Positions 16,251 through 25,600 of a stretch of 64,000 nucleotides of DNA are shown piece by piece. The translations under genes were made by a program, and so were the position numbers. Below the pieces are notes generated by a model. The model had not been told where the DNA came from and searched no databases. It was given only the letters and a program-made list of their open reading frames with translations. The DNA is from Streptomyces xinghaiensis S187. Lineage in GTDB: Bacteria; Actinomycetota; Actinomycetes; Streptomycetales; Streptomycetaceae. How positions within the stretch are numbered: the stretch's first letter is position 1; each line of letters starts with the position of its first letter. The DNA lies in assembly GCF_000220705.2 (NCBI RefSeq), contig NZ_CP023202.1:1798001-1862000 (forward strand). The letters run 5' to 3'.

Positions 16251-17770
16251 GTGCCCGCCTCCTCGGTACAGCGTGCCCCGCCGGACGGCGTCTCCCCGCC
16301 GAGAGCGGGGGACGGTTCGGCGACGAGGTCCACGCCCTCGGTCGCCACCACCTTCGCTTCGACCATACGTCCGGGCGCGAGCCCGCGGGAGTCCGTGAGG
16401 AGGATCTGGCCGTCGGTCTCCGGCGCCTGGTGCGCGGCGCGGCCGACCGCCCCCTCCTCGCCGTCCACGGACTCGACGAGGACGTGCACCGTCTCGCCGA
16501 GCCGCTCCTCGGCGCGCTGCGCCGTCAGCTCCTCCGCGAGCCGGGAGATGTGGGCCAGGCGTTCGCCGATGGTGTCCTCGTCCAGCTTGCCCGGGTAGGT
16601 CACCGCCTCGGTCCCCTCCTCGTCGGAGTACCCGAAGACGCCGATGGCGTCCAGCCGGGCCTCGGTGAGGAAGCGCTCCAGCTCGGCGAGGTCCGCCTCG
16701 GTCTCGCCGGGGAAGCCGACGATGAAGTTGGACCGCGCGCCGGCCTGCGGGGCCCGGGAGCGGATCGCGCCGAGCAGTTCCAGGAAGCGGTCGGTGTCCC
16801 CGAAGCGGCGCATCGCGCGCAGCACGCCGGGCGCCGAGTGCTGGAAGGACAGGTCGAAGTAGGGGGCCACCTTCGGGGTGGAGGTGAGGACGTCGATCAG
16901 GCCGGGACGCATCTCGGCGGGCTGCAGATAGCTGACCCGGATCCGCTCGATGCCGTCGACCTCCGCGAGCTCCGGCAGCAGTGTCTCCAGCAGCCGGATG
17001 TCGCCCAGGTCCTTGCCGTAGGAGGTGTTGTTCTCGGAGACCAGCATGACCTCCTTGACCCCCTGTCCGGCGAGCCAGCGGGTCTCCCCCAGCACATCCG
17101 CGGGACGGCGGGAGATGAAGGAGCCGCGGAAGGCGGGGATGGCGCAGAACGAGCAGCGCCGGTCGCAGCCGGAGGCCAGCTTGACGGAGGCGACGGGGCT
17201 GTCGTCCAGGCGTCGGCGGAGCGGTGCGCGCGGCCCGGAGGCGGGCGCGACCCCCGGGGGCAGGTCCTCCGCCGCGGGGGCCGGGGCCGCTCCGTGGCCG
17301 GGCAGCGCCACCTCGGCGCTCTGCCGCTCGGCGGGGCTGATGGGCAGCAGCTTCCGGCGGTCCCGTGGGGTGTGCGAGGCGTGGACGCCGCCGGCGAGGA
17401 TGGTCTGCAGACGGTCGGAGATGTCGGCGTAGTCGTCGAAGCCGAGGACGCCGTCGGCCTCGGGCAGCGCCGCGGCGAGCTCCTTGCCGTACCGCTCGGC
17501 CATGCAGCCCACGGCGACGACGGCCTGCGTGCGGGCACCGCCCCCGGAGGCCTCCGCCTTGAGGTCGTTGGCCTCCAGCAGGGCGTCCACGGAGTCCTTC
17601 TTGGCGGCCTCAACGAAGCCGCAGGTGTTGACGACGGCGACATCCGCGTCGGCGGCCTCCGCGACGAGCTCCCAGCCGTCCGCCGCCAGACGGCCTGCGA
17701 GCTCCTCCGAGTCCACCTCGTTGCGAGCGCAGCCTAGGGTGACAAGTGCGACGGTACGGCGTTCGGGCAT
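16247..17770 (-). CDS. rimO: Ribosomal protein S12 methylthiotransferase RimO
   Basis: Radical-SAM enzyme (507 residues) that adds a methylthio group to the conserved aspartate of ribosomal protein S12. The N-terminal UPF0004 domain begins MPERRTVALVTLGCARNEVD with cluster cysteines at GCARN, VNTCGF and VGCMA. The radical-SAM motif GCDRRCSFC has Cys202, Cys206 and Cys209. The C-terminal TRAM domain (ERLGETVHVLVESVDGEEGA) precedes a short disordered tail. A Pro/Ala-rich insertion at about residues 150-190 is unusual in bacteria generally but normal in Streptomyces. It overlaps pgsA by 4 bases. Confidence 0.95.
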   Translation of the reverse strand: MPERRTVALVTLGCARNEVDSEELAGRLAADGWELVAEAADADVAVVNTCGFVEAAKKDSVDALLEANDLKAEASGGGARTQAVVAVGCMAERYGKELAAALPEADGVLGFDDYADISDRLQTILAGGVHASHTPRDRRKLLPISPAERQSAEVALPGHGAAPAPAAEDLPPGVAPASGPRAPLRRRLDDSPVASVKLASGCDRRCSFCAIPAFRGSFISRRPADVLGETRWLAGQGVKEVMLVSENNTSYGKDLGDIRLLETLLPELAEVDGIERIRVSYLQPAEMRPGLIDVLTSTPKVAPYFDLSFQHSAPGVLRAMRRFGDTDRFLELLGAIRSRAPQAGARSNFIVGFPGETEADLAELERFLTEARLDAIGVFGYSDEEGTEAVTYPGKLDEDTIGERLAHISRLAEELTAQRAEERLGETVHVLVESVDGEEGAVGRAAHQAPETDGQILLTDSRGLAPGRMVEAKVVATEGVDLVAEPSPALGGETPSGGARCTEEAGT

Positions 17771-17869
17771 GTGCTCAGCCTACTTTGTCCCGCGGACAGC
17801 CCTGCCGCAGGTCTCCGCCCCCGGCGGCCGCTCCCCGCGGACCGCCGGCCGCCGCGCCGCTGCCGGGGT

Positions 17870-18664
17870 TCAGCCGGCCTGCGGGTCGCCCTTGGTGTAC
17901 GTGAGGCGCTGGACCTCACCGGGCGCGAACTCGTCCTTGACCTCCTTGCCGTTGACGTAGAGCTGCACGGCACCGGCGTTGCCGAGGATCAGGTCGATCC
18001 GCTCCTTGTCGGTGAAGGTCTTGGAGGCGCCTTCCTTGATCACACCCTGGTGCAGCACCTTGCCGTTGTGGTTCTTCGCCAGGATCCAGCTGGAGCCCTC
18101 CGCGGCGGTCAGCTTGACGGTCACTTTGTCCGCGGGCGCGGCGGCGATGGCGCTGTCGGTGGGTTCCGGTTTCGGGTCGGCGGGCTTGCCGCCCCCGGGC
18201 TTCGCGGGCGAGGACTCGGGGGTGTTGCCGGCGACGGGCGTACCGCCGCTCTCGTCGTCACCGCTGAAGAGGGTGAATCCCACGAAGCCGACGACGGCGA
18301 CGATGGCGGCGACCATGGCGGCCGTCCAGTTGGGCCGGGCGGGCTCGGGGCGGATGCGTTCCGCTTCGAAGAGCGGAGCGGCCGGGGTCGGCTGCGGCCG
18401 CCCGCCGTGCTCGGCGTCGTACTGCTCGACGAGGACGGCGGCGTCCACCCCGACGGCGCGGGCCAGCGCGCGGATGTGGCCGCGCGCGTAGACGTCGCCG
18501 CCGCAGCGGGAGAAGTCGTCCTGCTCGATCGCATGGATGATCGGGTTGCGCACGCGCGTGACCGTACTGACCTGGTCGACGGTCAGTCCGGCGTCGATGC
18601 GGGCCTGCTGGAGCGCGCGCCCGACGGAAGGCCGGTCGTCTGCGGGGGAGTTACCCAAGGACAC
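17870..18664 (-). CDS. RodZ-like HTH membrane protein with DUF4115 domain
   Basis: 264 residues in the RodZ arrangement: a cytoplasmic N-terminal HTH (VGRALQQARIDAGLTVDQVS then TRVRNPIIHAIEQDDF), a single membrane helix (NWTAAMVAAIVAVVGFVGFTLF, about 114-135), a Pro/Gly/Ser-rich extracytoplasmic linker and a C-terminal beta domain of the DUF4115 type (DKVTVKLTAAEGSSWILAKN to the end). RodZ links MreB to the cell-wall elongation machine in rods; in Streptomyces the role of this protein is not clear to me. It lies between ftsK and rimO on the same strand with a 99-base gap to rimO. Confidence 0.87.
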   Translation of the reverse strand: MSLGNSPADDRPSVGRALQQARIDAGLTVDQVSTVTRVRNPIIHAIEQDDFSRCGGDVYARGHIRALARAVGVDAAVLVEQYDAEHGGRPQPTPAAPLFEAERIRPEPARPNWTAAMVAAIVAVVGFVGFTLFSGDDESGGTPVAGNTPESSPAKPGGGKPADPKPEPTDSAIAAAPADKVTVKLTAAEGSSWILAKNHNGKVLHQGVIKEGASKTFTDKERIDLILGNAGAVQLYVNGKEVKDEFAPGEVQRLTYTKGDPQAG

Positions 18665-18856
18665 GGGGGAGGCCTTTCGAGCGTGTAGCCACCTGCTGGA
18701 AGTTCAGTCTACGGGGGGTACGAGAGGGCCGGGCAACCGGGAGGGCCGGGTTTGTACGCCATCGGACGGGCGGGCCCCTCCGATGATCCACACATACCCC
18801 TGTCGTCTCATCCCATGTGACGCCGCACCAGCCGAAACGGTTGCCCCGCGCCACCC

Positions 18857-21610
18857 TTACGAAGGATTCTCCCCACGAATCGTGGCCAGCACTCCGTCCA
18901 ATTCATCCGCCTTCACCAGGACATCCCGTGCTTTGGAACCCTCGCTGGGCCCCACCACACCGCGGGACTCCATGAGGTCCATCAGCCGGCCCGCCTTCGC
19001 GAAGCCCACCCGCAGCTTGCGCTGGAGCATCGAGGTGGAGCCGAACTGGGTGGAGACCACCAGCTCCGCCGCCTGGCACAGCAGGTCGAGATCGTCGCCG
19101 ATCTCCTCGTCGATCTCCTTCTTCTTCGAGGAGCCGACCGTGACGTCGTCCCGGAAGACCGGCGCCATCTGCTGCTTGCAGTGCGCGACGACGGCCCGGA
19201 TCTCCTCCTCGGTGACGAAGGCGCCCTGCATCCGGGTCGGCTTGCCCGCACCCATCGGCAGGAACAGCCCGTCGCCCTTGCCGATCAGCTTGTCCGCTCC
19301 CGGCTGGTCCAGGATGACCCGGCTGTCGGCCAGGGAGGACGTGGCGAAGGCCAGCCGTGACGGGACGTTGGCCTTGATCAGACCGGTGACGACGTCCACG
19401 CTGGGCCGCTGGGTGGCCAGTACCAGGTGGATTCCGGCGGCCCGCGCGAGCTGGGTGATCCGCACGATCGCGTCCTCGACGTCGCGCGGCGCGACCATCA
19501 TCAGGTCCGCCAGCTCGTCCACGATCACCAGCAGGTACGGATACGGCTGGAGCTCGCGCTCGCTGTCCTCGGGAGCCTTCGCCTTGCCGCTGCGCACCGC
19601 GGCGTTGAAGTCGTCGATGTGGCGGTAGCCGTACGCCGCCAGATCGTCGTAGCGCAGGTCCATCTCCCGGACGACCCACTGGAGGGCCTCGGCGGCCCGC
19701 TTGGGGTTGGTGATGATCGGCGTGATCAGGTGCGGGATGCCCTCGTACGCGGTCAGCTCCACGCGCTTGGGGTCGACCAGCACCATCCGCACGTCCTCCG
19801 GCGTGGCCCGGACCATGATCGACGTGATCAGGCAGTTGATGCAGGAGGACTTGCCGGAGCCGGTGGCGCCGGCCACCAGGATGTGCGGCATCTTCGTCAG
19901 GTTGGCCATCACATAGCCGCCCTCGACGTCCTTGCCCAGCGCCACCAGCATGGGGTGCTCGTCGCCCGCGGCGTCGGCGAGCCGCAGGACGTCGCCGATG
20001 TTGACCATCTCGCGGTCCGTGTTGGGGATCTCGATGCCGACCGCGGACTTGCCGGGGATGGGGCTGATGATCCGGACGTCGGGGCTCGCCACGGCGTAGG
20101 CGATGTTCTTGGCGAGCGCGGTGATCCGCTCGACCTTGACCGCCGGGCCGAGTTCGACCTCGTAACGGGTGACCGTCGGCCCGCGGGTGAAGCCGGTGAC
20201 GGCGGCGTCCACCTTGAACTCCGTGAACACGGTCGTCAGGGAGGCCACCACGGCGTCGTTCGCGGCGCTCCGCGTCTTGCCCGGCCCGCCGCGCTCCAGC
20301 AGGTCGAGGGAGGGCAGCGCGTAGGTGATGTCACCGGAGAGCTGGAGCTGCTCGGCGCGCGCGGGCAGCGGTTCGGCGGCCTCGGGGGCCCTGCGCGTCA
20401 GGTCCGGTACGGCATCGGGCCCGTCCTGCCCGGCGGCCGCCCCCTTCCGTGCCCGCCCGGCCGCGGGGGCGGCGGACACCGCGGCGGTCTCCTCCGCCTC
20501 CCGGGCTCCCGGCACCTCGGCCGTGCGGTCGGCCGAGACGCCGTGACTGAGCCCGGCGACCACCGGCGAGGGCTGCACTCCGTGCAGCACGGCACCGTCC
20601 ACCGAGGCCGCCCCGGCGGCCGCCGCGTCGACGGCCTGCGACGACCGTCCGGCGGGCTCCGCTCCGCGGGAACGGCGGGACCTCCGGCGCCGCGAGAGCG
20701 CCTCCTCCTCGGCACTGTCCGGATCGGCGGCCGCCGCGCCCGCCCGGGAGGAGCCGCGGCGCGGCTTGCGGTCGAGCGTCCTGCGCCACTCCTGCTCGTA
20801 CGCCACGTCGTCGGGCGCCGTGGCCACGCCTCCGGCCGCGGCGGCCTCCAGGATGCCCAGCCGCACGCCGAGCAGCCGCAGCCGCTGCGGGATGGCGTTG
20901 ACGGGGGTGGCCGTGACGACCAGCAGCCCGAAGACCGTGACCAGCACCAGCAGCGGTACGGCGAGCACCTCGCCGACCGTGAAGACCAGCGGCTTGGAGG
21001 CGGCCCAGCCGATCAGCCCGCCGGCGTCCTGGATGGCCTCGGCCCCCTCGCCGCGCCCGGGAGAGCCGCACGCCATGTGGACCTGCCCCAGCACACCGAC
21101 GACGAGGGCGGAGAGACCGATCACGATGCGGCCGTTGGCCTCCGGCTTCTCCGGGTGGCGGATGAGCCGTACGGCGACGGTGCCCAGCAGCAGCGGCGCC
21201 AGCAGGTCCAGCCGCCCGAACGCTCCGGTGACGAGCAGCTCGACCAGGTCGCCGACCGGGCCTTCGAGACTGGACCAGGTGCCGGCCGCCACGACGAGGG
21301 CGAGGCCCAGCAGCAGCAGCGCCAGCCCGTCCTTGCGGTGTGCCGGGTCGAGGTTCCTGGCGCCGCGCCCGAGGGAGCGGAACAGCGCACCGACCGTGTG
21401 GGCGAGTCCGAGCCACAGCGCCCGCACCAGGCGGTAGACGCCTCCGGTCGGGGACGGCGCGGGCTTGGCCGCCGCCTTTTTGGCGGGGGCCCGCTTCGCC
21501 GGTGCCTTCTTCGCGGGGGCCTTCCTGGCGGCGCCCGCGGCACGGCCACCGCGTGCCTGAGAGGTACCCCCTGTGCCCTGGGAACCCTTGCCGGACGTAC
21601 GTGAGGCCAT
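18857..21610 (-). CDS. ftsK: DNA translocase FtsK/SpoIIIE
   Basis: Membrane-anchored DNA pump of 917 residues that clears chromosomes from closing septa, important at sporulation septation in Streptomyces. The first 50 residues are Lys/Ala-rich (KKAPAKRAPAKKAAAK), followed by four to five membrane helices (about 90-250), a long disordered linker (about 290-440), and the motor: alpha/beta FtsK domain with LVAGATGSGKSSCINCLI (Walker A Lys587), Walker B LLVIVDELADLMM, and the C-terminal gamma winged helix LVVSTQFGSTSMLQRKLRVG, which reads KOPS-type sequences. Length and layout are normal for the genus. Stand-alone, followed by the RodZ-like gene. Confidence 0.96.
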   Translation of the reverse strand: MASRTSGKGSQGTGGTSQARGGRAAGAARKAPAKKAPAKRAPAKKAAAKPAPSPTGGVYRLVRALWLGLAHTVGALFRSLGRGARNLDPAHRKDGLALLLLGLALVVAAGTWSSLEGPVGDLVELLVTGAFGRLDLLAPLLLGTVAVRLIRHPEKPEANGRIVIGLSALVVGVLGQVHMACGSPGRGEGAEAIQDAGGLIGWAASKPLVFTVGEVLAVPLLVLVTVFGLLVVTATPVNAIPQRLRLLGVRLGILEAAAAGGVATAPDDVAYEQEWRRTLDRKPRRGSSRAGAAAADPDSAEEEALSRRRRSRRSRGAEPAGRSSQAVDAAAAGAASVDGAVLHGVQPSPVVAGLSHGVSADRTAEVPGAREAEETAAVSAAPAAGRARKGAAAGQDGPDAVPDLTRRAPEAAEPLPARAEQLQLSGDITYALPSLDLLERGGPGKTRSAANDAVVASLTTVFTEFKVDAAVTGFTRGPTVTRYEVELGPAVKVERITALAKNIAYAVASPDVRIISPIPGKSAVGIEIPNTDREMVNIGDVLRLADAAGDEHPMLVALGKDVEGGYVMANLTKMPHILVAGATGSGKSSCINCLITSIMVRATPEDVRMVLVDPKRVELTAYEGIPHLITPIITNPKRAAEALQWVVREMDLRYDDLAAYGYRHIDDFNAAVRSGKAKAPEDSERELQPYPYLLVIVDELADLMMVAPRDVEDAIVRITQLARAAGIHLVLATQRPSVDVVTGLIKANVPSRLAFATSSLADSRVILDQPGADKLIGKGDGLFLPMGAGKPTRMQGAFVTEEEIRAVVAHCKQQMAPVFRDDVTVGSSKKKEIDEEIGDDLDLLCQAAELVVSTQFGSTSMLQRKLRVGFAKAGRLMDLMESRGVVGPSEGSKARDVLVKADELDGVLATIRGENPS

Positions 21611-21712
21611 GGGGCGAGGTTACCGGTGCCGGGCGGACGGTACACGTGTGGCCACCGGTTGACCCGTTCGTGTCGCGCTCCCGGCCCGGCGGTGACGGGG
21701 CGTCAAGCCGGC

Positions 21713-22387
21713 TCAGCCCTGCGGTGGAACCGTTCCGGTACCGCCGGTGCCCGGCTCCAGGGCGTCCAGCGCCCGCCGCAGACCGGTGAGTTTGCGTTCC
21801 AGATGGGCCGCCGTGGCCACGGCGGCCGCGTCCGCCGAGTCGTCGAGCTGCTTCGACAGGGCCTCCGCCTGCTCCTCCACCGCGGCCAGCCGCGCCGAGA
21901 GTTCGGCGAGCAGCCCGGCCGGTTCCCCGGACACGCCGGGCTCGGGACGGCTCCCCTCCAGCTGTGCCCTCAACAAGGCTGCCTGCTCGCGGAGTTGGCA
22001 GTTCTTCATGTAGAGCTCGACGAACACCGACACCTTCGCCCGCAGGACCCACGGGTCGAAGGGCTTGGAGATGTAGTCCACCGCGCCCGCCGCGTAGCCG
22101 CGGAAGGTGTGGTGGGGGCCGTGGTTGATGGCCGTCAGAAAAATGATGGGGATGTCGCGGGTCCGCTCCCGCCGCTTGATGTGCGCCGCGGTCTCGAAAC
22201 CGTCCATGCCCGGCATCTGGACGTCCAGCAGGATGACCGCGAAGTCGTCCGTCAGCAGCGCCTTGAGCGCTTCCTCCCCTGACGATGCCCGTACCAGTGT
22301 CTGATCGAGCGCGGAGAGAATGGCCTCCAGCGCCAGCAGATTCTCCGGCCGGTCATCGACCAGGAGGATCTTGGCCTTCTGCACCAT
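21713..22387 (-). CDS. osaB: Response regulator OsaB (receiver plus coiled coil)
   Basis: 224-residue response regulator without a DNA-binding domain. The receiver domain occupies about residues 4-125: KAKILLVDDRPENLLALEAI, phosphoacceptor Asp55 in ILLDVQMPGMDGFE, Thr/Lys at IIFLTAI and SKPFDP. The C-terminal 90 residues form a coiled coil (AELSARLAAVEEQAEALSKQ). This matches OsaB of S. coelicolor, needed for osmoadaptation (aerial growth and antibiotic control under osmotic stress). ATG at 22387 has GGAGG 7 bases upstream; the in-frame upstream extension is low-complexity. The partner kinase gene osaA lies 237 bases upstream on the same strand. Confidence 0.9.
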   Translation of the reverse strand: MVQKAKILLVDDRPENLLALEAILSALDQTLVRASSGEEALKALLTDDFAVILLDVQMPGMDGFETAAHIKRRERTRDIPIIFLTAINHGPHHTFRGYAAGAVDYISKPFDPWVLRAKVSVFVELYMKNCQLREQAALLRAQLEGSRPEPGVSGEPAGLLAELSARLAAVEEQAEALSKQLDDSADAAAVATAAHLERKLTGLRRALDALEPGTGGTGTVPPQG

Positions 22388-22624
22388 GGCCCGTCCTCCT
22401 CGCCCCGGCGCGGGGCCTCCCCTGCTCGATGAGCGCGGGGAAGCACCGGAGGCCGCCCCAGGGGACGACTCCCTTGCGCCGCCCGTCCTTGTGCCGGTCA
22501 TCGTAACCGCACCCCGCCTGTCGCCACACCCTGTCACCGCGATGTCACTGTGCACACAGCGGAAACGCCGCGGAAGACCAGAAGGTTCCCCGGATACGGC
22601 GCTCCCACACCTCGTCGGGGACGG

Positions 22625-25600
22625 TCAGTCGGCACGCGGGCGCATCCACTGTTCCATCACGGTCAGCAGGTGATCGGTGTCGACCGGTTTGGTCACATAG
22701 TCCGAGGCCCCGGCGTCGATGCTCTTCTCCCGGTCCCCCTTCATCGCCTTCGCGGTGAGCGCGATGATGGGAAGCCCCGCGAACTGGGGCATCCTGCGGA
22801 TCGCGGCCGTCGTGGCGTACCCGTCCATCTCGGGCATCATGATGTCCATCAGCACCAGCACCACGTCGTCGTGCTGCTCCAGGACCTCGATGCCCTCGCG
22901 CCCGTTCTCGGCGTAGAGCACGGAGAGGCCGTGCTGTTCCAGCACGCTCGTCAGCGCGAAGACGTTGCGGATGTCGTCGTCGACGATCAGCACCTTCTCC
23001 CCGTGGAAACCGCCGCCTCCCGGGCGGGGAGCCACCAGGTCCTGGCCGTTCCCGAGCCATGACTCCGGGGGTGCCGGCTGCGGCTCCGCCGAGACCTCCT
23101 CCGCCGGTGGCGCCGGCGGGAGTTCGGCCCGGGACTCCGCGGCGCGGCGCCGTCCCAGGGCCCGCCCGGCGGCGGCGCGGCGGGGCACGGGGCGCTCGAC
23201 CGGCGTGCCCTCGCCGATCTCCGCGACGTCCGTCACACCGGCCGTCCCGTCGGGCAGCCCGTCGGCACCGCGCCGGCCCCGGCCGCGGTCGGCGGGCACG
23301 GGCGCGAGCTGCGGGTAGCCCTGCGGCGGAAGGGCGCCGGGATTGAGCGGCAGGTAGAGCGTGAAGGTCGAGCCGCGGCCCGGTTCGCTGGCGGCGTGGA
23401 TCTCTCCGCCCAGCAGCCGGGCGATCTCCCGGCTGATGGAGAGGCCGAGGCCCGTGCCGCCATACTTGCGGCTGGTGGTGCCGTCGGCCTGCTTGAACGC
23501 CTCGAAGATCACCCTCATCTTGCTGGCCGCGATGCCGATACCGGTGTCGGTGACCGAGAAGGCGATCATCGGGGCATCCATCTCCTGCAGCGAGCCGTGC
23601 TCCAGGAGCTGCTCGCGGATGGCGTCCGGCACATCGTCCCCGGCGGGGCGGATGACCAGTTCCACCGCGCCGCCGTCGGTGAACTTCACCGCGTTCGACA
23701 GCAGGTTCCGCAGCACCTGCAGCAGCCGCTGCTCGTCGGTGTGCAGCGTGCCGGGCAGCTCCGGGGAGACCCGTACGGAGAAGTCCAGGCCCTTCTCGGC
23801 GGTGAGCGGGCGGAAGGTCGCCTCGACGTAGTCGACGAGCTGGACCAGGGCGATCCGGGACGGGCTGATGTCCATCTTGCCCGCCTCGACCTTCGACAGG
23901 TCGAGGATGTCGTTGATCAGCTGGAGCAGATCGGAACCGGCGCCGTGGATCGTCTCGGCGAACTCGACCTGTTTCGGGGAGAGATTGCCGTCGGCGTTGT
24001 CGGCGAGCAGCTTGGCCAGGATGAGCAGCGAGTTCAGCGGGGTCCGCAGCTCGTGCGACATGTTGGCCAGGAACTCCGACTTGTAGCGCATGGAGACGGC
24101 GAGCTGTTCGGCCCGCTCCTCCAGCACCTGCCGCGCCTCCTCGATCTCGGTGTTCTTCACCTCGATGTCGCGGTTCTGCCGCGCCAGCAGCTCGGCCTTC
24201 TCCTCCAGTTCGGCGTTGGACGCCTGGAGGGCCTTCTGCCGGTTCTCCAGCTCCTCGGAGCGGTCCTGGAGCTGCTCCGTCAGCTCCTGCGACTGCTTGA
24301 GCAGCACCTCGGTCTTGGTGTTGACGCTGATGGTGTTGACGCTCGTGGCGATCATCTCGGCGATCTGGTTCAGGAAGTCCTTCTGGATCTGTGTGAAGGG
24401 CTGGAAGGAGGCCAGCTCGATCACACCGAGGACCTGGCCCTCGAAGAGCACCGGCAGGACGATCACGTGGGCGGGCGGAGCCTCCCCCAGCCCCGAGGAG
24501 ATCTTGAGATAACCGGGCGGCGCGTTCTCCACCAGGATCGCGCGCCTCTCCTCCGCCGCCGTACCGATGAGGGACTCGCCGGGCCGGAAGGTGGTGGGCA
24601 TCGCCCCCATCGAGTACCCGTACGAGCCGATCATGCGCAGCTCGTACGAGCCCGCGTCGTCTATGGCGGCGACCTCGGTGCTCTCCGAATCGGCCGGTGC
24701 CGCGAGGAAGAACGCCCCGTGCTGCGCGGAGACCACCGGGGTCAGCTCGCTCATGATCAGGCGGGCCACGTCGGCGAGGTCACGGCGGCCCTGCATCAGA
24801 CCGGAGATCCGGGCGAGGTTGCCCTTGAGCCAGTCCTGCTCCTTGTTGGCGAGCGTGGTCTCGCGCAGGGTCGCGATCATCGTGTTGATGTTGTCCTGGA
24901 GTTCCAGGATCTCGCCCGCGGCGTCCACGTCGATCTTGAGGTTGAGGTCGCCCCGGGTCACGGCCGCGGCGACCGCGGCGATGGCCCGCACCTGCCGGGT
25001 GAGGTTCCCGGCCATCTCGTTCACCGACTCGGTGAGGTCGCGCCAGGTGCCGTCCACGTCGCGGACCCGGGCCTGGCCGCCCAGCTGCCCCTCGGTGCCC
25101 ACCTCGCGCGCCACCCGGGTGACCTGGTCCGCGAACGAGGAGAGCTGGTCCACCATCGTGTTGATGGTCGTCTTGAGCTCCAGGATCTCGCCGCGCGCGT
25201 CCACGTCGATCTTCTTGGTCAGATCACCCTTGGCGACCGCGGTGGTCACCATCGCGATGTTGCGCACCTGACCGGTCAGGTTGGACGCCATCGAGTTCAC
25301 CGACTCGGTGAGGTCCTTCCAGGTGCCGGATACGCCGGGCACCCGGGCCTGGCCGCCGAGGATGCCCTCCGTGCCCACCTCGCGCGCCACGCGCGTCACC
25401 TCGTCGGCGAAGGACGAGAGGGTGGTCACCATCGTGTTGACGGTGTCGGCGAGCTGCGCGACCTCGCCGCGCGCCTCGACGGTCACCTTCTTGGTGAGAT
25501 CGCCGTTGGCGACCGCGGACGACACCTGGGCGATGTTCCGCACCTGGATGGTGAGGTTGTTCGCCATCAGGTTGACGTTGTCCGTCAGGTCCTTCCAGAT